This document shows positions 1-7,272 of a DNA stretch of 64,000 nt, one piece after another. The notes below the pieces were generated by a model that was not told where the DNA came from, did no database searches, and worked only from the letters and a program-made list of their open reading frames with translations. The DNA is from Acidimicrobiales bacterium (GTDB lineage: Bacteria > Actinomycetota > Acidimicrobiia > Acidimicrobiales > JADJXE01), in contig JADJXE010000001.1 of assembly GCA_016716005.1 (NCBI GenBank), forward strand, positions 3,361,001 to 3,425,000, given 5' to 3'. Positions within the stretch are counted from its first letter, which is position 1; every line of letters begins with the position of its first letter. Position numbers and translations under genes: made by a program.

Positions 1-152
1 GGCTGCTGGGTCGGGTGCCGGCCGAGGGCGAGTCGGTGGTGTTCGACGGGCTGCGGTTCCAGACCGAGAAGGTGGTCGGCCGGCGGATCTCGCGCGTGCG
101 CGTCGCCCGGCTGGCCGACTGGGAGCGGCCCGAGCGCGACGAGGAGGGATGA
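1..152 (+). CDS. CorC/HlyC-family transporter-associated protein, C-terminal end (partial)
   Basis: Only the last ~49 codons are in the window; the reading frame enters at base 3 and ends at TGA 150-152. The visible segment has a pattern of the form GRVPxEGxxVxxDGLRF followed by a RRIxRVRV stretch. This matches the CorC_HlyC domain that closes CBS-pair membrane proteins of the CorC/hemolysin C family, implicated in divalent-cation export. A gene of this type often lies just upstream of era in bacteria. Its stop codon overlaps the era start in an ATGA junction, indicating translational coupling. The membrane and CBS parts lie outside the window, so the full architecture cannot be checked. Confidence 0.75.
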   Translation, partial: LLGRVPAEGESVVFDGLRFQTEKVVGRRISRVRVARLADWERPERDEEG

Positions 153-997
153 GCGAGCCGTTCCACTCCGGGATCGTCACGCTGGTCGGGCGGCCGAACG
201 TCGGCAAGTCCACGCTGCTCAACCGGATCCTCGGGCGGAAGGTGAGCATCGTCTCCGACAAGCCCCAGACCACCCGGACCCGCATCATGGGCGTGCTCGA
301 CCGGCCCGGCGCCCAGGTCGTGTTCGTCGACACCCCCGGCATCCACAAGCCCGTCACCACGCTGGGCCAGCGGCTGAACGCCACCGCCGAGGACGCCATC
401 GCCGGCGTCGACGTCGTCTGCCTGGTGCTCGACGCCACCATGCGCCTCGGCACCGGCGACCGCTGGGTGGCCGCCCGGGTGCCCGCCGACGCCGTCGTCG
501 TGGTGAACAAGGTCGACACGGCCTCGCCGACCGAGGTGCTCGAGCAGCTCCGCGCCGCGGCCGAGCTCGACCTGTCGGAGTACTTCCCGGTGTCGGCCCG
601 CACCGGCGCCGGCGTGCCCGAGCTGGTCGAGCACCTCGTCGGGCGCCTGCCCGAGGGGCCCCGCTACTTCCCCGAGGGCACGGTCACCGACGTCCCCGAG
701 GCCTTCTGGGTCGCCGAGCTGGTGCGCGAGCAGCTGCTCGCCCTCTTCCGCGAGGAGCTGCCCTACTCCATCGCCACGGTGGTGACCGAGTGGGACTGGC
801 CCCGCATCCGCTGCGAGATCCACGTGGAGCGCGAGTCGCAGAAGGGGATGGTGATCGGCAAGGGCGGCTCCGTGCTCAAGCGCGTGGGCACCGCGGTGCG
901 CGAGCAGCTGCCCGAGGGCGCCTACCTCGAGCTGTTCGTGAAGGTCGACAAGGACTGGCAGCGGCGGCCCCGGGCCCTCGACCGTCTGGGCTACTGA
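149..997 (+). CDS. era: GTPase Era
   Basis: Ribosome-assembly GTPase that binds the 3' end of 16S rRNA and acts in 30S maturation in the cytoplasm. The G1 loop GRPNVGKS is at residues 14-21, G3 DTPG at about 61-64 and G4 NKVD near 120. The C-terminal KH domain carries the GMVIGKGG loop near residue 233. At 282 aa it is slightly shorter than typical Era (about 300) but has all domains. The ATG start overlaps the stop of the preceding CorC-type gene by 4 nt, so the two are probably co-transcribed. The downstream order (uppS, recO, glyS, dnaG) follows the actinobacterial arrangement. Confidence 0.97.
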   Translation: MSEPFHSGIVTLVGRPNVGKSTLLNRILGRKVSIVSDKPQTTRTRIMGVLDRPGAQVVFVDTPGIHKPVTTLGQRLNATAEDAIAGVDVVCLVLDATMRLGTGDRWVAARVPADAVVVVNKVDTASPTEVLEQLRAAAELDLSEYFPVSARTGAGVPELVEHLVGRLPEGPRYFPEGTVTDVPEAFWVAELVREQLLALFREELPYSIATVVTEWDWPRIRCEIHVERESQKGMVIGKGGSVLKRVGTAVREQLPEGAYLELFVKVDKDWQRRPRALDRLGY

Positions 998-1007
998 GCC
1001 GCGGGCC

Positions 1008-1013
1008 TACGAT
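1008..1013 (+). promoter_or_regulatory. Candidate -10 box for the SDR gene
   Basis: TACGAT fits the TAnnnT pattern seen repeatedly in this window. It lies 29 nt before the GTG of the following gene, which has its own Shine-Dalgarno run (GAGGGGGAG), so this would give a short leader rather than a leaderless start. No clear -35 element is seen. Confidence 0.35.
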
Positions 1014-1042
1014 CCCGCCGCGGGACCGACCGAGGGGGAGCC

Positions 1043-1804
1043 GTGGGACGCATCGAGGGGAAGGCGTGCATCGTGACGGGAGCGGCCTCGGGCATCGGCC
1101 GGGCCACCGCGGTGCGCTTCGCCGAGGAGGGGGGTCGGGTGCTGTGCGTCGACGTCGCCGCCGATCTGGGTTCGGTGGTCGCCGAGATCCGTGACGCCGG
1201 CGGCACCGCCGACCAGCACGTGGCCGACGTGTCCGACGCCCGGCAGGTGCAGGCCTTCGTGGACGGCTGTGCCGAGCGGTGGGGCGCCGTGGACGTGCTG
1301 GTGAACAACGCCGGCGTGAACCTGCCGGGCGTGCTGCACGAGGTGCCCGACGAGGTGATCGACCGCACGCTGGCCGTGAACGTGAAGGGCCCGATCTACG
1401 GGTGCCGGGCCGCGATCCCGCACATGCTCCGCCAGGGCGGCGGCTCGATCGTGAACGTGTCCAGCGTGAACGGCATCGTGAGCGAGCCCTTCCTGGCCGT
1501 GTACTCGGCGAGCAAGGGCGCGGTGGTGATGCTGACCAAGGGGGTGGCCCTCGACTACGCCCAGCAGGGGATCCGCTGCAACGCCATCTGCCCCGGCTGG
1601 GTCGACACGCCGATCAACCACGCCCACGCGGCGCTGCTCGGCGGCCTGCAGCACGTGTACGACACCATCGGCTCGTTCCAGCCGATCGGCCGGCCCGGCG
1701 AGCCCCGCGAGATCGCCCACGTGGCCCTGTTCCTCGCCTCCGACGAGGCGTCGTTCCTCACCGGCTCCATCGTGGTGGCCGACGGCGGGATGACCTCGCA
1801 GTAG
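1043..1804 (+). CDS. SDR family NAD(P)-dependent oxidoreductase
   Basis: Classical short-chain dehydrogenase/reductase of 253 aa, the usual length for the family. The Rossmann nucleotide-binding loop TGAASGIG is at residues 12-19, NNAG is near 90, and the catalytic YxxxK is Y154-K158 (YSASK). The C-terminus ends with the common GSxxxxDGGMT pattern. The GTG start is chosen because GAGGGGGAG lies two bases upstream and the N-terminus then aligns well with the family. The substrate cannot be read from the sequence. It is convergent with the dinG-like gene; their stops are 33 bp apart. Confidence 0.88.
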   Translation: MGRIEGKACIVTGAASGIGRATAVRFAEEGGRVLCVDVAADLGSVVAEIRDAGGTADQHVADVSDARQVQAFVDGCAERWGAVDVLVNNAGVNLPGVLHEVPDEVIDRTLAVNVKGPIYGCRAAIPHMLRQGGGSIVNVSSVNGIVSEPFLAVYSASKGAVVMLTKGVALDYAQQGIRCNAICPGWVDTPINHAHAALLGGLQHVYDTIGSFQPIGRPGEPREIAHVALFLASDEASFLTGSIVVADGGMTSQ

Positions 1805-1837
1805 CCGGGGCCGTCGGGCGGGGGGCGCCGCCGTCGC

Positions 1838-3733
1838 TCAGGCGTCGCGGAGCGACCGGAGGAAGGCCTCGACCTCGGCCCGGTGACGGGTGCGGCGCAT
1901 CGGGGGCAGGGCCCGCACCAGCTCCCACCGGTAGGTGGCGTGGGCCAGGCGGGGGTCGAGCACGGCCACCACGCCCCGGTCGTCCGCCGAGCGGATCAGG
2001 CGGCCCGCGCCCTGGGCCAGCAGGGTGGCGGCGCGTGGCAGGTCGACCAGGCGGAACGCCCCGGCGCCGGCCCGCTCGCGGCGAGCTTGGAGCAACGGCT
2101 CGTCGGGCCGGGGGAACGGGATCCGGTCGATGGCGACCAGCGACAGCGCGGGCCCGGGCACGTCGACGCCCTGCCAGAAGCCCATGGTGGCGAACAGGCA
2201 CGACGTCTCGTCGGCGGAGAAGGCGTCGAGCAGCGCCGGCTTGGGGAGCTCCGACTGGGTGATCACCCGGTAGGGGAGCCGCGGGCCGACGGACTCGGCG
2301 GCGGCCTCCATGGCCCGCCAGCTGGTGAACAGGGCCAGGGTGCGCCCGCCGGCCGCGCCGATCAGGGCGGCCAGCTCCTCGTGGGCGGCGGCCTCGTAGG
2401 CGGGGCTGCGGGGGTCGGGCAGGTGCGCCGCGCAGTAGAGGATCGCGTTGGCCTGGTAGTCGAACGGGCTGCCCGTGTCGAGCACGTCGAAGCCCCCCGG
2501 CGGCAGGCCGAGCCGCTCCGGCAGGGCGGGGGACAGGGTGGCGCTGGTGAGCACGGCGGTGCGCTCGGCCCAGAGCCCGGCCAGGACGTCGGCCACGTCG
2601 ACCGGCGCCACCATCAGCCGGGGGGTGTGGGCCGGCCCCTCCACCCACGCCACGTGCGTCGCGGGCACCGCCAGCGCGGCGTCGACGTCGTCGATGAGCG
2701 AGGCGGTGGCCTTGACGGCGCGGGTGCGGCGGGCGGCCGCGTCGTCGGTGCGGCCGTCGAGGGCGTCGGCCAGGGCGCCCAGGGCGGCCACCGCCCGCTC
2801 GAGGCGGCTGCGGGCCAGGCCGAGGGCGTCGCCGACGTCGGGCGGGAAGGCGCCGGGCAGGCGCCGCCCGGCGTGGGGCCCCAGCGAGTCGGCCAGGCGG
2901 CTGCCGGCGCCGTCGATCTCGGCGACGAGGGCGTCGTCGGCGAGGATGGACCGCACCGTGCGGGCCAGCGCGCTGAAGCGGCCCGCGCCCAGCTCGAGGC
3001 CGGCGGTGGCCGAGATGACCTCCTCGAGCTGGTGGGCCTCGTCGATCACGACCACGTCGTGGTCGGCCAGCACGGCCCCACCGCTCGCGAGGTGCAGGCC
3101 GTACAGGTGGGTGTTGACCACCACGACGTCGGCGGCCGCCGCACGGCGCCGGGCCGCCTCCGCGAAGCACGCCTCGCCCATCGGGCAGCGCGCCGCCCCC
3201 GGGCACTCGCGGGCCGACACCGAGACCGCGGCCCACGCCCGGGCCGACGGCTCCCGGGGCAGCTCGGCCCGGTCGCCGGTGTCGGTGCGGCCGGCCCACG
3301 CGACCAGCTCGCGGAGCTCCTCCCGCACGGCGCCGACCCCCAGCTCGAGCGCCTGCTGGTCGTCGCCGGCAGCGACCTCCCGCACCCGTTGCAGGCACGC
3401 GTAGTTGGCCCGGCCCTTCAGCACCGCGAACTCCACCGGCTTGCCGAGGTGCTCGGCGAGGAAGGGCAGGTCCTTGCCGGCCAGCTGGTCCTGCAGGGCC
3501 TTGGTGGCGGTGGCCACGACCACCCGGCGGCCCGACAGCACGGCCGGCACGAGGTAGGCCAGCGACTTGCCCGTGCCGGTGCCGGCCTGCACCACCAGGT
3601 GCCGCTCGCCGTCGATGGCCGAGGCCACGGCGTCGGCCATGGCGCGCTGCCCGGGCCGCGCCTCGCCGCCCCCCGGCAGCTGCGCCACGACGCGCGCCAG
3701 CGAACCGGACACGGTGGCGGTCTCGGGGGTCAC
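1838..3733 (-). CDS. dinG: ATP-dependent DNA helicase, DinG/XPD type
   Basis: Superfamily 2 helicase of the iron-sulfur DinG/XPD group, expected to unwind damaged or R-loop-containing DNA. Walker A GTGTGKS lies near residues 51-57 and the DEAH box (VIDEAHQ) near residue 225. Four cysteines lie between them: one near residue 112, then a CPxxxxC and a nearby C around 175-190, consistent with the 4Fe-4S domain. The open frame extends to 3865, but that would place its start 2 bp from the divergent uppS start. The GTG at 3733 is preferred because TACCGT lies exactly 7 nt before it, a leaderless arrangement. The product is 631 aa. Confidence 0.88.
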   Translation of the reverse strand: MTPETATVSGSLARVVAQLPGGGEARPGQRAMADAVASAIDGERHLVVQAGTGTGKSLAYLVPAVLSGRRVVVATATKALQDQLAGKDLPFLAEHLGKPVEFAVLKGRANYACLQRVREVAAGDDQQALELGVGAVREELRELVAWAGRTDTGDRAELPREPSARAWAAVSVSARECPGAARCPMGEACFAEAARRRAAAADVVVVNTHLYGLHLASGGAVLADHDVVVIDEAHQLEEVISATAGLELGAGRFSALARTVRSILADDALVAEIDGAGSRLADSLGPHAGRRLPGAFPPDVGDALGLARSRLERAVAALGALADALDGRTDDAAARRTRAVKATASLIDDVDAALAVPATHVAWVEGPAHTPRLMVAPVDVADVLAGLWAERTAVLTSATLSPALPERLGLPPGGFDVLDTGSPFDYQANAILYCAAHLPDPRSPAYEAAAHEELAALIGAAGGRTLALFTSWRAMEAAAESVGPRLPYRVITQSELPKPALLDAFSADETSCLFATMGFWQGVDVPGPALSLVAIDRIPFPRPDEPLLQARRERAGAGAFRLVDLPRAATLLAQGAGRLIRSADDRGVVAVLDPRLAHATYRWELVRALPPMRRTRHRAEVEAFLRSLRDA

Positions 3734-3740
3734 CGGATCG

Positions 3741-3746
3741 ACGGTA
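3741..3746 (-). promoter_or_regulatory. Leaderless -10 box of the dinG-like gene
   Basis: On the minus strand TACCGT is followed by 7 nt and then the GTG start at 3733. The same spacing recurs at many starts in this window. It supports the shorter DinG start over the longer open frame. Confidence 0.5.
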
Positions 3747-3855
3747 GCCAGAGCGGCACGGTGCCCCGCGGACGATTCCCCGGCCGTCCGGCGGGCCCCG
3801 GCCCCGGCGCCGGGCTCCGGCGCCGCCCATGGCCCGCCGCCATCGGTGGCGGCGG

Positions 3856-3861
3856 TAGGTT
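3856..3861 (+). promoter_or_regulatory. Leaderless -10 box of uppS
   Basis: TAGGTT followed by 6 nt and the GTG start of uppS. No Shine-Dalgarno sequence fits in the gap, so the transcript probably begins at or next to the start codon. Confidence 0.5.
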
Positions 3862-3867
3862 CCACCC

Positions 3868-4587
3868 GTGGTGCCCCACGACATCGACCCCACGCGCATC
3901 CCGCGCCACGTCGCCTGCGTGATGGACGGCAACGGCCGGTGGGCGCAGAAGCGGGGGCTCAAGCGCACCGAGGGGCACGCGGCCGGCGAAGAGGCCCTGT
4001 TCGACACCGTCGAGGGGGCGCTGGATCTCGGCCTGTCGTGGCTGACGGTCTACGCGTTCTCCACCGAGAACTGGCGGCGCCCCGCCGACGAGGTGCGCTT
4101 CCTCATGCACTTCAACGAGCACATCCTCACCGACCGGCGCGACGAGCTCCACGAGCGAGGGGTGCGCATCACCTTCGCGGGCCGGCGCGACTGGCGGGTG
4201 CCCCGCCGCCTGCTGCGCCGCATGGACGAAGCCCTCGAGCTCACCCGGGCCAACAGGGTGATGACGCTCACGATCGCCTTCAACTACGGCGGCCGGGCCG
4301 AGATCGTCGACGCCGTGCGCGCCCTGGTGGCCGCGGGCGCCGGGCCTGGCGACATCACCGAGAAGGCGATCCGCCGCCACCTGTACCTGCCCGACATGCC
4401 CGACCCCGACGTGGTGATCCGCACGTCGGGCGAGTACCGCATCTCCAACTTCCTGCTGTGGGAGCTGGCGTACAGCGAGCTGGTCTTCACCGAGGTGCTG
4501 TGGCCCGACTTCCGCCGCGAGCACCTGTTCGAGGCGGTGCGCGAGTACCAGCGGCGCGAGCGCCGCTTCGGCGGCCTCGAGGGCTGA
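3868..4587 (+). CDS. uppS: Isoprenyl (polyprenyl) diphosphate synthase
   Basis: cis-Prenyltransferase that condenses isopentenyl diphosphate units to make the polyprenyl carrier lipid for peptidoglycan and other wall polymers. The signature VMDGNGRWA is at residues 18-26, with the catalytic Asp at position 20. AFSTENW is near residue 68, and RTSGEYRISNFLLW near 190 forms the family's second signature. At 239 aa it is normal length. It sits 12 bp before recO, forming an operon, and is divergent from dinG with a 134-bp intergenic region. Whether the chain is C50 (decaprenyl) or C55 cannot be told from the sequence. Confidence 0.96.
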   Translation: MVPHDIDPTRIPRHVACVMDGNGRWAQKRGLKRTEGHAAGEEALFDTVEGALDLGLSWLTVYAFSTENWRRPADEVRFLMHFNEHILTDRRDELHERGVRITFAGRRDWRVPRRLLRRMDEALELTRANRVMTLTIAFNYGGRAEIVDAVRALVAAGAGPGDITEKAIRRHLYLPDMPDPDVVIRTSGEYRISNFLLWELAYSELVFTEVLWPDFRREHLFEAVREYQRRERRFGGLEG

Positions 4588-4599
4588 GGGGCGCCCCGG

Positions 4600-5313
4600 G
4601 TGGGCCTCTACCGCGACCACGGGATCGTGCTCCGCACGTACAAGCTGGGCGAGGCCGACCGCATCGTGAGCCTGGTCACCGAGCGCCACGGCAAGGTCCG
4701 CGCCGTCGCCAAGGGCGTCCGCAAGACCAGCAGCCGCTTCGGGGCCCGGCTGGAGCCCACGTCGCACGTCAGCCTCCTCCTGTACGAGGGCCGCGAGCTC
4801 GACATCGTGAGCCAGGCCGAGACCATCGACCAGTTCCGGGCCATCCGCGGCGACCTCCACCGGCTCACCCGGGCGATCGCCCTCCTCGAGGCCGTCGACC
4901 AGGTGTCCCAGGAGCGCCACGAGGACCCCCACCTGTACCAGATGCTGCTGGGCGCCCTCCGCCAGCTCGACGCGCGCGACGCCCCGCTGCTCCTGCCGGC
5001 CTTCTTCTGGAAGCTGCTGGCCCACGAGGGGTTCCGCCCCGAGCTCGACGTGTGCGTGTCGTGCGGCTCCGACGGCCCCCTGGTGGCGTTCGACCTCGAC
5101 GAGGGCGGCGCGCTGTGCCGCAGCTGCCGGCGCGGGGTGCCGCTGTCGCCCGAGGCCCTCGATCTGCTCCGCCGGATCCTGGGCGGCGGCCTGGCCGGCG
5201 TGCTGGCCGGGCCGGCGTCGCCCGGGACGGGCGAGCTGGAGGCCCTGGCCACCCGCGCCCTCGAGCACCACCTCGAGCGCCGCCTGCGCTCGCTCACCCT
5301 GCTCGATCCCTGA
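4600..5313 (+). CDS. recO: DNA repair protein RecO
   Basis: RecF-pathway mediator that helps load RecA on SSB-coated single-stranded DNA. The N-terminal OB fold begins with a GIVLRxYKLGEADR pattern, followed by a helical domain. A zinc-binding set CxxC...CxxC lies around residues 151-175 (CVSC and CRSC). The length of 237 aa is typical. The GTG start lies 12 bp after the uppS stop, so translation of the two is probably linked. The uppS-recO adjacency matches the known mycobacterial neighbourhood. Confidence 0.95.
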   Translation: MGLYRDHGIVLRTYKLGEADRIVSLVTERHGKVRAVAKGVRKTSSRFGARLEPTSHVSLLLYEGRELDIVSQAETIDQFRAIRGDLHRLTRAIALLEAVDQVSQERHEDPHLYQMLLGALRQLDARDAPLLLPAFFWKLLAHEGFRPELDVCVSCGSDGPLVAFDLDEGGALCRSCRRGVPLSPEALDLLRRILGGGLAGVLAGPASPGTGELEALATRALEHHLERRLRSLTLLDP

Positions 5314-5380
5314 CCGTCCCGTCCCGGCCACCCGCCGTGGCGTCAGCGGGCGGTGACGTGCAGCGTGAAGAATCACGTCC

Positions 5381-6487
5381 GTGCGACGCATCGTGATCGT
5401 GGGAGGGGGCGTGCTCGGCACCATGCACGCCCTGATGGCCCGCCGGCGCGGCTGGCAGGTGGTCCACCTGGAGCGCGACCTGCAGCCCCGGCGGGCCACG
5501 GTCCGCAACTTCGGCCTGGTGTGGGTGAGCGGCCGGCGGGCCGGGCCCGAGCTCGAGCTCGCCCTGCGGGCCCGCGAGCTCTGGGGCGCCCTCGGGGCGA
5601 GCCTCCCCGACGTGGGGTTCCGCCCCGACGGCTCCCTCACGGTCGCCGGGCACCCGGCCGAGCTGGCGGTGATGGAGGAGCTGTGCGCCCGGCCCGACGC
5701 CGGAGCCCGCGGGGTCCGGCTGCTCGACGCCGACGAGGCCCGCCGCCACAACCCGGCGCTGCGGGGCGAGCTGCTCGGCGCCCTCCTCTGCGAACGGGAC
5801 GCGGTGGTGGAGCCGGGCCGGGTGCTCGCAGCGGTGCGCGCCGAGCTCGAGTCGGAGGAGGGCTACGACTACCTCCCCGGTCGCACCGCGGAGGAGGCGG
5901 GACCGGGCTGGGTGCTCGACAGCGTCGGCACCCGCCACCAGGGCGACCTGGTGGTGCTGTGCCCGGGCGCCGAGCACCAGGGCGTGGCCGCCCCCTTCCT
6001 CGACGGCGAGCCGCTCCGACGGTGCCGCCTCCAGATGATGCAGACCGCGCCGCTGGGGGAGCGGCTCACCACCTCCCTGGCCGACGGCGACAGCCTCCGC
6101 TACTACCCGGCCTTCGACCTGCCCTCGCGCGCCGCGCTGCCCGCCGCCCCGTGGGTGGTCGAGCGCCACCGCATGCAGCTGCTGGTGTCGCAGCGGGCTG
6201 GCGGCGAGCTCACGATCGGCGACACCCACGCCTACGACGAGCCCTTCGACTTCGCCGTCGACGAGGTGCCGTACGAGCACCTGAAGGCCCGCCTGACGTC
6301 GATCCTCGGCCGGCCGATCCCACCCGTGGTCCGCCGGTGGGCCGGGGTGTACTCGGAACGACCCGACGGGGGGATCTGCGTGCGGGCGCAGCCGGAACCC
6401 GGGATCATGGTGGTCACCGGCGTGGGCGGGCGGGGGATGACCCTCTCGCCGGCCATCGCCGAGCAGACCGTCGAGGCCGTCGAGTGA
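5381..6487 (+). CDS. FAD-dependent amine oxidoreductase, phosphonate-cluster type (TIGR03364-like)
   Basis: DAO/GlyOx-type flavoprotein of 368 aa. The FAD-binding GGGVLGT motif is at residues 7-13 and a GVGGRGMT segment near the C-terminus closes the flavin fold. It resembles the subgroup found beside phosphonatase-like hydrolases (TIGR03364), and here it overlaps exactly such a gene by 4 nt (GTGA). From knowledge of that subgroup I infer oxidation of an N-methylated 2-aminoethylphosphonate or a similar amine to phosphonoacetaldehyde. A sarcosine-oxidase-like role on another amine is the alternative. The GTG start has a weak AAGAAT box 7 nt upstream. Confidence 0.78.
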   Translation: MRRIVIVGGGVLGTMHALMARRRGWQVVHLERDLQPRRATVRNFGLVWVSGRRAGPELELALRARELWGALGASLPDVGFRPDGSLTVAGHPAELAVMEELCARPDAGARGVRLLDADEARRHNPALRGELLGALLCERDAVVEPGRVLAAVRAELESEEGYDYLPGRTAEEAGPGWVLDSVGTRHQGDLVVLCPGAEHQGVAAPFLDGEPLRRCRLQMMQTAPLGERLTTSLADGDSLRYYPAFDLPSRAALPAAPWVVERHRMQLLVSQRAGGELTIGDTHAYDEPFDFAVDEVPYEHLKARLTSILGRPIPPVVRRWAGVYSERPDGGICVRAQPEPGIMVVTGVGGRGMTLSPAIAEQTVEAVE

Positions 6488-7158
6488 GCATCCGCCTGGT
6501 GTGCCTCGACATGGCGGGCACCACGGTGCGCGACGACGGCACGGTGGAGCGGGCCTTCCTGACGGCCATGGAGGCGCTGGCCCCGCCGGGCGACGACGCC
6601 TGGCTGGCGGGGGCGCTCGAGCACGTTCGGGCGACGATGGGCCAGTCGAAGATCACCGTGTTCCGGTCTCTGTTCGACGACGAGGGACGGGCCCAGGAGG
6701 CCAACCGCCGCTTCGAGGCCGCCTACGACGACGCCGTCTCGCGGGGCGAGGTGGCACCCATCCCCGGGGCCGAGGGGGCCATGGCCGACCTCCGGGCGGC
6801 CGGCCGCCTGGTGTGTCTCACCACCGGGTTCTCACCCGCCACCCGCGACGGCATCGTCGCCGCCCTCGGGTGGGGGAGCCGGGTCGACCTGGTCCTGTCC
6901 CCGGCCGACGCCGGCCGCGGCCGGCCGTACCCCGACATGCTGCTCACCGCCCTCATCCGCCTCGGCGTCGACGACGTGCGGGAGGTGGCCGTGGCCGGCG
7001 ACACCGCCAGCGACCTGCTCGCCGGCTGGCGGGCAGGGGCCTCGGTGGTGGCGGGGGTGCTCACCGGCGCCCACACCCGCGAGCAGCTCGAGGCCGCGCC
7101 CCACACGCACGTGCTGGCCAGCGTGGCCGACCTCCCGGCGGTGGTCGCCGACGCCTGA
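6484..7158 (+). CDS. Phosphonatase-like HAD hydrolase (PhnX-like, TIGR03351-like)
   Basis: HAD-superfamily hydrolase of 224 aa. The first motif is DMAGTT (nucleophile Asp9), where the usual second Asp is Ala, as in phosphonoacetaldehyde hydrolase. A lysine in MGQSK (Lys56) sits where PhnX has its Schiff-base lysine. Later motifs are TTGFS near 117 and AGDTASD near 169, which holds the metal-binding aspartates. The GTG start overlaps the oxidoreductase stop by 4 nt, so the two are an obligate pair. The inferred reaction is phosphonoacetaldehyde to acetaldehyde plus phosphate; the natural substrate is unproven. Confidence 0.8.
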   Translation: MSIRLVCLDMAGTTVRDDGTVERAFLTAMEALAPPGDDAWLAGALEHVRATMGQSKITVFRSLFDDEGRAQEANRRFEAAYDDAVSRGEVAPIPGAEGAMADLRAAGRLVCLTTGFSPATRDGIVAALGWGSRVDLVLSPADAGRGRPYPDMLLTALIRLGVDDVREVAVAGDTASDLLAGWRAGASVVAGVLTGAHTREQLEAAPHTHVLASVADLPAVVADA

Positions 7159-7272
7159 GCCCGGCGGGGGTCACAGGCGCGTCCCGGACGCGAGGTGACG
7201 GACGGCCCTGGCGCCCACCCGGGTGCCAGGGGTCACATTCGGGGGAAGCCTCAGCGCAGGAGGACGTACCCC

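Noticed and set aside
1883..3922. Plus-strand 679-aa frame across the dinG region
   Set aside because: Gly/Arg/His-rich antisense frame of a clear helicase gene, with no motif of its own.
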